This document shows positions 1 to 7,071 of a stretch of DNA of 64,000 nucleotides, one piece after another. Position 1 is the stretch's first letter. Every line of letters begins with the position of its first letter. Below the pieces are notes generated by a model that saw nothing but the letters and a program-made list of their open reading frames with translations, searched no databases and had not been told where the DNA came from. A program made the position numbers and the translations under genes. Source of the DNA: Micromonospora tulbaghiae (GTDB taxonomy: Bacteria > Actinomycetota > Actinomycetes > Mycobacteriales > Micromonosporaceae); contig NZ_FMCQ01000007.1 in NCBI RefSeq assembly GCF_900091605.1, positions 308,860-372,859 of the forward strand, written 5' to 3'.

Positions 1-615
1 CATCCGGTCCAGCAGCGCCCGGTCGTGGCTGACCAGCAGCAGGCAGCCGTTCCACTGCTCCAGCACGTCGTACAGCCGGTGCCGGGCGTCGAGGTCGAGG
101 TTGTTCGTGGGCTCGTCCAGCAGCAGCACGTCGGGCTGCTTGAGCAGTTGCGCCGCCAGGCCGAGGGAGACGACCTGCCCACCGCTGAGCGTGTCCAGGC
201 GCCGGTCGAAGGCGAGGTCGCCGAGGCCGAGCCGGTCGAGCTGGGCGCGGGTGCGTTCCTCGATGTCCCAGTCGCTGCCGATGGTGGTGAAGTGCTTCTC
301 GTCGGCGTCGCCGGCCTCGATGGCGTGCAGCGCCGCGATCAGCGGGGCGATCTCCAGCACCTCGGCCACTGTCAGGCCGGCGGCCAGCGGCAGGCTCTGC
401 GGGAGGTAGCCCAGCACGCCGTTGACAGTGATCGACCCGGCGGCGGGCCGGTGTTCACCTGCGATCAGCTTGAGCAGCGTGCTCTTGCCGGCCCCGTTCG
501 GCGCGACCAGGCCCGTACGGCCCCCGCCGAGCGTGAAGGAGAGGTCCTGGAAGACCGGGGTGTCGTCCGGCCAGGAGAAGGTCAGGTTCGAGCAGACGAT
601 GAAGGAATGGGACAT
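1..615 (-). CDS. ABC-F family ATP-binding cassette protein (partial, C-terminus outside window)
   Basis: Only the first 205 codons lie in the window and the reading frame runs off the left edge. The first ABC domain is complete: Walker A (APNGAGKST, about residue 40), signature LSGGQ, Walker B LLLDEPTNNLD and the switch segment VSHDRALLD. The NNLD wording after Walker B and the lack of any membrane segment are typical of ABC-F soluble proteins, which bind the ribosomal E site and either protect it from antibiotics or act as translation factors. The ATG at 615 has only a weak ribosome-binding site. The 5' leader of about 200 nt carries a short uORF and hairpins, as is common for inducible ABC-F resistance genes. 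A translation-factor role (EttA-like) is the alternative. Confidence 0.85.
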   Translation of the reverse strand, partial: MSHSFIVCSNLTFSWPDDTPVFQDLSFTLGGGRTGLVAPNGAGKSTLLKLIAGEHRPAAGSITVNGVLGYLPQSLPLAAGLTVAEVLEIAPLIAALHAIEAGDADEKHFTTIGSDWDIEERTRAQLDRLGLGDLAFDRRLDTLSGGQVVSLGLAAQLLKQPDVLLLDEPTNNLDLDARHRLYDVLEQWNGCLLLVSHDRALLDRM

Positions 616-694
616 CGGGAAGACGACCTCGGAGTGAGGGCAGGCGGACCGGAGCCGCCCGGCAGGTGGACATGGTCTCGGGGAACGACGAAGC

Positions 695-734
695 GACCAC
701 GGCAAACGGCGCTGATCCGCGCGTGCCGGTGGTC
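695..734 (-). other. leader hairpin between uORF and ABC-F start
   Basis: Positions 724-734 and 695-704 form a 10-bp stem with one bulge in the minus-strand transcript. Further GC pairing is possible inside the loop. It could be the terminator or the regulatory arm of an attenuator. No U-tract follows. Confidence 0.4.
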
Positions 735-750
735 TGTCACATGCCCGGGC

Positions 751-780
751 TCACCCGGAGATGTCGTCGTCACCCGCCAT
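751..780 (-). CDS. short upstream ORF (9 codons) in the ABC-F leader
   Basis: ATG at 780 reads MAGDDDISG and then stops. The ribosome-binding site AGGGAGA lies at an ideal distance (complement of 784-793), better than the site of the ABC-F gene itself. The stop codon sits in the loop of a small CCGGG/CCCGG hairpin, and a larger hairpin follows before the ABC-F start. This is the arrangement expected of a leader peptide controlling downstream expression by ribosome stalling. It is read from sequence only and has no homology support. Confidence 0.5.
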   Translation of the reverse strand: MAGDDDISG

Positions 781-798
781 GTCTGATCTCCCTGCTTG

Positions 799-813
799 CC
801 AGTCCTGGACTGG
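799..813. promoter_or_regulatory. perfect palindrome CCAGTCC-T-GGACTGG
   Basis: Two 7-bp arms around one central base, located 14 bp downstream of the TACGGT -10 element of the ABC-F transcript (complement of 827-832). It could be a repressor operator or an RNA hairpin at the 5' end of the leader. Confidence 0.45.
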
Positions 814-826
814 ATCACTCCGCTCC

Positions 827-832
827 ACCGTA
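827..832 (-). promoter_or_regulatory. -10 element (TACGGT) for the ABC-F leader transcript
   Basis: It matches the actinobacterial TANNNT pattern and would start transcription near 820, upstream of the uORF. No good -35 was seen. Confidence 0.4.
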
Positions 833-952
833 GCACCGACGACGCTCGCGAGCCGGTCCCGCAGACGGGCGTGCCGGAGCTGGTGGACCGCGAGTGGCGC
901 GTGACCTGCGTTACCTCTCGCCGAGACGGGAATGTGATCACGGGAGGCGCAT

Positions 953-2284
953 TTGACTCAGGGTGTGAGTGCCGCACCCTCTCGCGCCCGGCCGCACGCC
1001 GACCGGACCGGGACGCCCCAGAAGACCGATGCCGCCCCGACGCCCACCACGGGCGACCTGATGAGCCGGAGCCAGCGGCTCAAGCTCGTGCTGGTCCTCG
1101 GCTCGCTGATCGCTGTGGGTCCGCTGACCATCGACATGTACCTGCCCGCGCTGCCCGCCATCGTCAGCGACTTCGCGACCACGTCGGCGGCGGTCCAGCT
1201 GACGCTCACCGGCACGCTCGCCGGGCTCGCCGTCGGGCAGCTGCTGATCGGGCCGCTGTCGGACGCGATCGGGCGGCGCCGCCCGCTGATCGCCGGTCTC
1301 CTGCTGCACATCCTGGCGTCGGCGCTGTGTGTGGTCGCCCCGAACGTCGCCGTCCTCGGCGTCCTGCGCGTCGTGCAGGGCCTCGGTGTCGCCGCGACCG
1401 CCGTGGTGGCGATGGCGGTGGTACGTGACCTGTTCAGCGGGTCGGCGTTCGCCACCATGCTGTCCCGGCTGCTGCTGGTGATGGGCGCGGCACCGGTGCT
1501 CGCCCCGACGCTGGGTGGCGGCGTGCTGCGGTGGACCGACTGGCGCGGCGTCTTCGTGGTCCTGGCTGTCTTCGGGGTGCTGCTCGTCGCGCTGGCCACG
1601 CTCGCGCTGCCCGAGACGCTGCCGCCCGCGCGTCGCCAGCGCGGCGGGGTCGTCGCGACCGTGAAGACGTACGGCGGGCTGCTGCGGGACCGGGTCTTCG
1701 TCGGTCTGGTCCTGGTCGCCGGGCTGGCCATGGCCGCGCTGTTCGCGTACGTCGCGGGGTCGTCGTTCGTCCTCCAGGACACCTACGGGCTCGACGAGCA
1801 GGAGTTCGGCCTGGCGTTCGGCGCGGGCGCGGTGGGCCTGATCGGCGCCACCCAGTACAACGTGCGGCTGCTGCGCCGCTACCAGTCGCAGTGGATCCTG
1901 GTGACCTCGCTGGCGGCGGGAACGGTGGCCGGGCTGGCCCTGGTCGTGTTCGCCGCGACCGGCTTCGGTGGGCTGCCCGCCCTGCTCGTGTCGCTGTGGC
2001 TGGTGCTGGCGGCGGCGGGCCTGGCCATGCCGAACGCCCCGGCGCTGGCGCTGTCCCGCCACGGCGAGGCGGCCGGCACCGCGTCCGCCCTGCTCGGTGC
2101 CGTGCAGTTCGGCGTCGGCGCGGTGGCCGCGCCGCTGGTGGGCGTGCTCGGCACCGGCGCGGTGGCGATGGCCCTGGTGGTGGCCGGTGGAATGGTGGCG
2201 GCACTGGTGGTGCTGCTGGTCGTCGTCCGGCCGTCCCAGCTCGCGGGCCTGGAGGCGGCGCCGGCGGTCGCTGTCGCGCACTGA
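953..2284 (+). CDS. MFS transporter, Bcr/CflA drug-efflux family
   Basis: A 443-residue twelve-helix major facilitator protein. The first helix carries the IDMYLPALPAI segment typical of Bcr/CflA pumps, followed by motif A (GPLSDAIGRRRPL) in the first cytoplasmic loop. The family exports drugs and small metabolites by proton antiport. A TTG start at 953 is preferred because GGGAGG lies 6 bp upstream; this leaves a hydrophilic N-terminus of about 36 residues. The ATG at 1061 (MSRSQRLK) is an alternative that would give the usual family length of about 407. It is divergent from the ABC-F gene, so the pair may form an antibiotic-response locus. Substrate unknown. Confidence 0.88.
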   Translation: MTQGVSAAPSRARPHADRTGTPQKTDAAPTPTTGDLMSRSQRLKLVLVLGSLIAVGPLTIDMYLPALPAIVSDFATTSAAVQLTLTGTLAGLAVGQLLIGPLSDAIGRRRPLIAGLLLHILASALCVVAPNVAVLGVLRVVQGLGVAATAVVAMAVVRDLFSGSAFATMLSRLLLVMGAAPVLAPTLGGGVLRWTDWRGVFVVLAVFGVLLVALATLALPETLPPARRQRGGVVATVKTYGGLLRDRVFVGLVLVAGLAMAALFAYVAGSSFVLQDTYGLDEQEFGLAFGAGAVGLIGATQYNVRLLRRYQSQWILVTSLAAGTVAGLALVVFAATGFGGLPALLVSLWLVLAAAGLAMPNAPALALSRHGEAAGTASALLGAVQFGVGAVAAPLVGVLGTGAVAMALVVAGGMVAALVVLLVVVRPSQLAGLEAAPAVAVAH

Positions 2285-2321
2285 CCCGGCCGCCCGGATC
2301 GCGCCGGGTGCGCGCAGTGCA

Positions 2322-2327
2322 TACGCT
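2322..2327 (+). promoter_or_regulatory. -10 element TACGCT of a leaderless transcript
   Basis: TACGCT ends 6 bp before the GTG at 2334. That spacing puts the transcription start on the start codon, and no Shine-Dalgarno sequence is present. Confidence 0.5.
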
Positions 2328-2333
2328 GCTGCC

Positions 2334-2909
2334 GTGAACGCCCCGGCCCGCATCCTGGTCGAGGGCATCCACGGCTCCGGCAAGTCGACGCTCGCGGCGC
2401 ATCTGGCGAAGCGGTTCGGCCTGCCCTGGCATCCGGTCGACGACCTGCTGTGGGAGCCCGGCTGGGTCGAGGTGCCGGTGGCCGAGCAGCGCCGCCGCAT
2501 CGAGACCATCTGCCGGCGCGACAGGTGGATCGTCGACGGTGCGTACCACGGCTGGCGGGACGTGGTCCTCGGCCGCGCCGACCTGGTGATCGGCCTGGAC
2601 TACCCGCGCGGGGTCTCGTTCCGGCGGCTGCTGCGGCGCACGCTGCGGCGTCTGGCCGGCGGTGAGCTGATCTGCAACGGCAACCGGGAGACGCTGCGCA
2701 GCGTGCTGTCCCGCGACTCGATCCTGGTGTGGCACCTGACCGGGTTCGGCCGGGCGCGGCGGCGGATGCGGGCCTGGGCGGCCGACCCGGCCGGGCCACC
2801 GGTGCTGCTGTTCGACGACCCGGCCGCTCTCGACGACTGGCTGGCGCGCGGGGCGCCGGTGACACCGCATGCCGGGCCGGACCGGGGCGGCCTGCGGCCG
2901 CTGACGTGA
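2334..2909 (+). CDS. P-loop small kinase, adenylate-kinase-like
   Basis: 191 residues. A Walker A loop (GIHGSGKST) lies near residue 9, and a pattern of basic residues (RRLLRRTLRRL) in the middle resembles the lid region of small nucleotide or shikimate-type kinases. Proteins of this kind are usually annotated as adenylate kinase or topology-modulation (FlaR-like) proteins; the true substrate is unknown. The GTG start is supported by the leaderless geometry with the TACGCT element. Its stop abuts the stop of the convergent downstream gene with no spacer, so the two transcripts must overlap at their 3' ends. Confidence 0.75.
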   Translation: MNAPARILVEGIHGSGKSTLAAHLAKRFGLPWHPVDDLLWEPGWVEVPVAEQRRRIETICRRDRWIVDGAYHGWRDVVLGRADLVIGLDYPRGVSFRRLLRRTLRRLAGGELICNGNRETLRSVLSRDSILVWHLTGFGRARRRMRAWAADPAGPPVLLFDDPAALDDWLARGAPVTPHAGPDRGGLRPLT

Positions 2910-3857
2910 CTACATCGGGAAGCGGCCCTGGCGCCACTGCCAGTGCCGGCCCGCCCGCATGTGGTCGATCACCGCGCGCTGGAGCGCGGTGCGGCGCGGC
3001 AGCCGGTCCAGCGGCGTGCTCAGGCTGCGGAACACGAACCGCAGCACCTCGACGTCGCCGTCCGGCGTGTCCTGCTCCTGGTGGGGCTCCAGCGTGAACC
3101 GCCGCTGGAACCGGATGATGTTGGAGTCCTCCGGCAGGTATTCGCGCAACTGCGGGTCGAGCAGCCAGGAGCCGCAGGAGAACGCGGTGTAGTGCTCGCC
3201 GGGGAAGTGGCGCGGGAAGAACGCGCGGGCCCGTTCCAGCGACGCGTCGACCGCCTCCGGGGTCAGCGGTCCCGAGTCCGGGATGTGCAGGCCGATCGCG
3301 CCGCCGTCGCCGCGCTGGTGCTGCAGCCGGCCCAGCTCGTAGAGGCCACCGCGCACGTGCAGCGTCAGCCAGCTCTGCATGACCGGCCAGCCGTCACCGT
3401 TCATCCGCCGGTCGACGGCGAGGTTGTTGCCCAGGTCGGCGAGCGTCGCCCAGGACACGTCGTCGGGGACGTCGTGGTCGCGGTGGTAGGCCCGGACGGC
3501 GTCGACCAGTGCGAGGTACGCGTAGACGTAGAGGTGCCGCCAGGCCGGACCCCGGTCGCGCGGCAGCGCCGGGCCCGGCGCCAGCCAGGCGTGGCCGCCG
3601 AGGTCGGCGCGGACCAGGGCGGTCGAGCGGTCGAGCAGCCAGCGCAGCTCGGGAGTCCAGAGTGGTGAGCCGGGATCCGGCCAGGCCGCCAGGATCTCGG
3701 CGGCGTCGTCGGGGCGGACCGCGAGCCGGTCCAGCAGCGTGGGCGCGTCCGCCCGGGCGGGCAGCGGCGCGGAGGGCCGGTCACCGGCGAGCCGGTGCAC
3801 CCGGTCGACCTCCTCGACGGGCACGCCGAGCCGGCCGGCGACGTCATCGACATCCAT
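2910..3857 (-). CDS. acyltransferase-domain protein (NAT_N / GNAT_C type)
   Basis: 315 residues in two parts: an N-terminal helical region and a C-terminal part. The C-terminal part contains the run HIPDSGPLTPEAVDAS, then FFPRHFPGE and SCGSWLLDPQL, which I recognise as the GNAT-like C-terminal domain of actinobacterial acyltransferase-domain proteins. These presumably move an acyl group from a thioester, but no substrate is established. The ATG at 3857 lies 7 bp after a TAGCGT -10 element (complement of 3865-3870), suggesting a leaderless message. Found alone, convergent with the small kinase. Confidence 0.7.
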   Translation of the reverse strand: MDVDDVAGRLGVPVEEVDRVHRLAGDRPSAPLPARADAPTLLDRLAVRPDDAAEILAAWPDPGSPLWTPELRWLLDRSTALVRADLGGHAWLAPGPALPRDRGPAWRHLYVYAYLALVDAVRAYHRDHDVPDDVSWATLADLGNNLAVDRRMNGDGWPVMQSWLTLHVRGGLYELGRLQHQRGDGGAIGLHIPDSGPLTPEAVDASLERARAFFPRHFPGEHYTAFSCGSWLLDPQLREYLPEDSNIIRFQRRFTLEPHQEQDTPDGDVEVLRFVFRSLSTPLDRLPRRTALQRAVIDHMRAGRHWQWRQGRFPM

Positions 3858-3864
3858 GGCGGTG

Positions 3865-3870
3865 ACGCTA
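3865..3870 (-). promoter_or_regulatory. -10 element TAGCGT, probably leaderless
   Basis: The element ends 7 bp before the ATG at 3857. There is no Shine-Dalgarno sequence in between. Confidence 0.45.
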
Positions 3871-3906
3871 CCGGCCGGCGCCCACCCCGACAGCCCCGTG
3901 CGGTGC

Positions 3907-4218
3907 TCAGCGCCGTTGCTGGCACGGCACGCAGAAGCGGGCCGAGGGCAGGATCTCCAGGCGGGCGGTCGGGATGTCCTGCCCGCAGCGCTCGCAGACG
4001 CCGTACGTGCCCTCGGACACCCGCTTCAGCGCCTGGGCGGTGTCCGCGACGCCCTGCCGGGCGGTCTCGATCAGCCGGCGCAGCGTGTCCGGGTCGTGCC
4101 CGCCGTAGTCGGGCTGCCGCGTGTGCAGCGTCAGCTCGGTGAGCTGGTCGGTGTACTCGCCGAACTGCCGGTCCAGCAGTTCGCGCAGCGTGTCGGTGCG
4201 GTTGAGGGCGTGCGTCAT
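3907..4218 (-). CDS. TraR/DksA family C4 zinc-finger protein
   Basis: 103 residues: a helical coiled-coil N-terminus and a C-terminal zinc finger (CERCGQDIP followed by FCVPC), the hallmark of the DksA/TraR family. Members bind the RNA polymerase secondary channel and modulate initiation, often with ppGpp; small actinobacterial versions are mostly uncharacterised. A strong AAAGGAG lies about 9 bp before the ATG. The gene starts 2 bp after the stop of the ATPase gene upstream, so the two are translationally coupled. Confidence 0.88.
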   Translation of the reverse strand: MTHALNRTDTLRELLDRQFGEYTDQLTELTLHTRQPDYGGHDPDTLRRLIETARQGVADTAQALKRVSEGTYGVCERCGQDIPTARLEILPSARFCVPCQQRR

Positions 4219-4220
4219 GA

Positions 4221-5060
4221 TCAGGCGCTCCTTTCCGGGCGGCGCTCGGTGTCGTGCGGGTGTCGCAGGGCCGAGATGGCGGCCATGCCGGCGCCGGTCA
4301 GCGCGGCGGTACGGGGTGACGCGGCGCGGTGCACCGTCGCGCCGAGCGTGGCGACCAGGCGGGCCGTCACGTCGGGCCGGGTGGCGCCGTCACCGATGAC
4401 GATCGGGCCACGGGCCAGCGCGGCGCGGACCTGGGGCCGCAGCGCCGCGTCCTGACGCAGCTCGCGTACCAGCCGGGAGGTGGTGTCGGCGAGCATGGCG
4501 GCGGTCGTCGTGTGGTTCAGGTCCCGGGTGCCGGCCTCGGCCCGCCGGGCGGCGACCACCCGGCCGTCCTCCAGCAGCGCCACCTCGGTGAGCTGGGCGC
4601 CGATGTCGGCGACCAGCAGGGTGCCGGCGGCGGCGCCGGCGCCGATGGCGCCCGCCCGGACGCTGTCGAGGAACAGCAGCCGGGACGGCGCGAGCACGGC
4701 GGTGAGCACCCGGCGGGTCGCCTCCTGCTCGGCCGGCGCGGCGAGCACCGGACGGCAGGCCACGACCAGCGCGCCGACCGGCACCGGGGTGCGGTGGTCG
4801 CGCAGGATCTGCCGCAGCTCGGAGACGCAGCCCGGACCGTCGACGATCCGGCCGCGCCGCACGACCGGGCTGCGCAGGCCGTGGCCGAGCGGGACGCTGA
4901 GCGTCCGGCCCGGTCCCAGCCAGATCCGCAGCAGGCTGCTGCCGAGGTCCACGGCGAGCGGCGCCGCGTCGACCGTCACCGGCGGGCGGCTGCCGTGGGA
5001 GCGGCCGATCAGCATGCCGGTACGGGCCGGAGGACGAATGGCGGTGACAGGGTGCGGCAT
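4221..5060 (-). CDS. MreB/Hsp70-like actin-fold ATPase
   Basis: 279 residues. The phosphate-1 motif is LAVDLGSSLLRIWLG (about residues 34-48), a phosphate-2-like motif is VADIGAQLTEVALL, and an adenosine-type motif is IVIGDGA. This is the rod-shape-protein/Hsp70 ATPase fold, but the protein is shorter than MreB (about 340) and lacks an obvious membrane-binding helix, so a cytoskeletal role is uncertain. The ATG at 5060 is chosen over upstream starts because AAAGAGG lies 6 bp before it. It is in an operon with the DksA-type gene. A divergent actinobacterial paralogue used for something other than elongation is plausible. Confidence 0.75.
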   Translation of the reverse strand: MPHPVTAIRPPARTGMLIGRSHGSRPPVTVDAAPLAVDLGSSLLRIWLGPGRTLSVPLGHGLRSPVVRRGRIVDGPGCVSELRQILRDHRTPVPVGALVVACRPVLAAPAEQEATRRVLTAVLAPSRLLFLDSVRAGAIGAGAAAGTLLVADIGAQLTEVALLEDGRVVAARRAEAGTRDLNHTTTAAMLADTTSRLVRELRQDAALRPQVRAALARGPIVIGDGATRPDVTARLVATLGATVHRAASPRTAALTGAGMAAISALRHPHDTERRPERSA

Positions 5061-5170
5061 ACCGACCTCTTTCGGATCAGGGTGCCCAACGGGCGGTGGA
5101 CGATGCGGGGAAGGGGCGTGGCCGGGGCCGCGGGCGTCGGATGCACTCGACGACGCCGGCGGCCGGGGGC

Positions 5171-5257
5171 TCAGACGCGCTTCTGGTCGCCGCTCGCAGA
5201 TCGGGACGCGAGGAGACCGGCGAACACCGGTGGCGGAGCCATCGACGTGCGGGTCAT
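5171..5257 (-). CDS. possible small ORF (28 codons) upstream of the MreB-like gene
   Basis: ATG at 5257 is preceded by an excellent GAGGAGGT site 6-7 bp upstream (complement of 5264-5271) and the frame runs 28 codons to TGA. It lies in the 5' region of the MreB-like/DksA operon. No recognisable family. The strength of the ribosome-binding site is the only argument; it could be a leader peptide or a small protein. Confidence 0.35.
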   Translation of the reverse strand: MTRTSMAPPPVFAGLLASRSASGDQKRV

Positions 5258-5509
5258 GCTCACCACCTCCTCGCTGCTCGGGTGCCGCCTCGGACCTCCA
5301 GCGTCGCCGGGAACACCACGCGCGGCAGTGCACGCCACCGGCCAACAACGGGCGCAATGATTGCCGGTGGCCGGAACCCGGATTCACCCGTACCCCGTGG
5401 CTATGGTTGACACATGGAGAACGCGAGCCCAGCTCGAACATCCACCGCGTCGCCCTGACGCCGGCCGGCTCCGGCGGGCCCGCGGCGACCGCGTCCGAAG
5501 GAGGTCCCC
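5258..5509. other. divergent intergenic region
   Basis: Non-coding between the small ORF and the antiporter-regulator gene. A TTGACA hexamer at 5407-5412 reads toward the plus-strand gene, but no good -10 follows at 16-18 bp. Nothing else recognisable was seen. Confidence 0.3.
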
Positions 5510-5740
5510 GTGATCATCGAACGTACGACCCTTCCCGGCATCGGGGTCCGGCACACGCTGACCACGGAGGAGGGCCGCCGGATCGGCGTGATCGACTATC
5601 AGGTCGGCGGCCGGCGCGACGTCGTCCACGACGACCCGGACGACCCGGACCGCATGGTCACGCTCACCCTCACCCCTGACGAGGCGTCGGCCCTGGCCAA
5701 CCTGCTCGGCTTCCCGGAGCTGGTGGCCGTACCGGCCTGA
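5510..5740 (+). CDS. cation:proton antiporter regulatory-subunit-like protein, N-terminal domain only
   Basis: 76 residues. The start, with IERTTLPGIGVRHTL and then the REG-like segment TEEGRRIGVIDYQ, matches the N-terminal domain of KhtT-type regulatory subunits of CPA2 antiporters. The family is normally about 160 residues with a C-terminal TrkA_C ligand-binding domain, which is absent here, and no antiporter gene is adjacent. GAAGGAGGT gives a near-perfect ribosome-binding site before the GTG. It may be a free-standing regulatory domain or the remnant of a longer gene. Confidence 0.65.
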   Translation: MIIERTTLPGIGVRHTLTTEEGRRIGVIDYQVGGRRDVVHDDPDDPDRMVTLTLTPDEASALANLLGFPELVAVPA

Positions 5741-5765
5741 GCCGGTCACCCCGCGGCGGCGGCCC

Positions 5766-6992
5766 CTACGCCGGCAGCGGCCGGCGCGGCCAGTCGAGCG
5801 CCCGCGCGCCGAGCACGGCGGCGTGCAGCGTGAACCGGTCGCGCGCGTCGGCGGGGTCGTAGCCGCTCAACGCCCGGATCCGGGCCAGCCGGTAGGTGAC
5901 GGTGCGCACCGACACGTGCAGCCGGCGGGCGGCCTCGGTGGCGACCTCGCCGCAGGCGAAGTATTCGTTCAGCGTGTCCAGCAGCGGCTCGGCGCCCCCG
6001 CGCGCCTGGGCCAGCGGCGTCAGCACCGCCCGCACCAGATCGACCATGGCGGGCTGGTCGCGCAGCAGCACCCGGTAGATCAGCAGGTCGTGCGCGTCGA
6101 TCACCGACGCCTCGCTGTGCAGGCGCCGCGCCGTGGTCAGCGCCTCCCGGGCCTCCTCGTACGAGCGAGCGATGCCGTAGACGCCCGGGTGCGGGCGGCC
6201 CACCGCCACCTGCCACGGCCGGCCCCGGACCAGCCGGTCCAGCTCGCCGTGCATCAGCGCGCCCAGGTTCCCGGTCGCGCCGGCGCCGCGGCCCCGGTCG
6301 GCGGCCACCGGGTCCGCCGGGGCGATCACCACGAGCAGCCCTTCCTTGGTGGCCACCAGCACGTCCCGGTCACCGAGCCGGTCGAAGATGACCCGCTCCA
6401 GCGCGCTGATCGCCGCGTCGGTGTCCGGCAGCCGCCGGCCGGGCGCGGCGAGCGCGACCTGGTGCACCCGGGCCAGGTCCAGGCCGAACGGCTCGGCCCG
6501 CTCCACCAGCCCGCCCAGGTCGGAGTCGCCGCGCAGCAGGTCGTCGACTAGTTCCCGGCGCAGCGACTCCTCGCGCCGGACCAGTTCCCGGCGGGCCACC
6601 GCGTACCCCTCGGCGAGCGTGGCCACGGCGGTGTCGACCACGTGCAGGACGGCGTCGGCGGCGGCGCGGACCGCCTCGCTGTCGTCGGACCGGTCCAGGT
6701 GGGGAAGCTGCCGCCAGACGCGCCGCGCCGCAGACAGGTAGAGGCGTACCGCGCGGCCGGCGGAGATCCCCTGCTCGGCCGCGCGCCGGCCCAGCGCGCC
6801 GACCGCGTCGAGTTCGGCGCGGCGCGGGCGGCGGCCGGTCACCGCCGCGTCGGTCAGCAGCCGCAGGTAGTCGCCGAGCAGCTCCACCGGCACGCCGCCG
6901 GCGTCGGCGCCCGCCTCGCGGGCCACCTCGGCCAGCCACTGCTCGTCCTCGCCGCCCGCGACCGGTGCCGGCCGGCGGACGCTGTCGCTCAT
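5766..6992 (-). CDS. PucR/CdaR-family transcriptional regulator
   Basis: 408 residues. The C-terminal 60 residues (LLDTLNEYFACGEVATEAARRLHVSVRTVTYRL in pieces) are the PucR-type helix-turn-helix, with a GGDEF-like central domain before it and a helical N-terminus. Such regulators usually activate a neighbouring catabolic or transport gene in response to a metabolite. Start at 6992 is chosen because GGGGAGA lies 5-6 bp upstream; a start 42 bp earlier has no site. The target is not obvious from the neighbourhood. Confidence 0.85.
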   Translation of the reverse strand: MSDSVRRPAPVAGGEDEQWLAEVAREAGADAGGVPVELLGDYLRLLTDAAVTGRRPRRAELDAVGALGRRAAEQGISAGRAVRLYLSAARRVWRQLPHLDRSDDSEAVRAAADAVLHVVDTAVATLAEGYAVARRELVRREESLRRELVDDLLRGDSDLGGLVERAEPFGLDLARVHQVALAAPGRRLPDTDAAISALERVIFDRLGDRDVLVATKEGLLVVIAPADPVAADRGRGAGATGNLGALMHGELDRLVRGRPWQVAVGRPHPGVYGIARSYEEAREALTTARRLHSEASVIDAHDLLIYRVLLRDQPAMVDLVRAVLTPLAQARGGAEPLLDTLNEYFACGEVATEAARRLHVSVRTVTYRLARIRALSGYDPADARDRFTLHAAVLGARALDWPRRPLPA

Positions 6993-7071
6993 CGCGGTCT
7001 CCCCGGACGGGGCCGGCACCGGACGCCGGCCCACCGCACCAGCCTAGGCGGCGGGTCCGGCGCACCCTGTG

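Noticed and set aside
5407..5412. TTGACA as -35 of a promoter for the 5510 gene
   Set aside because: No acceptable -10 at 16-18 bp; not listed as a promoter.
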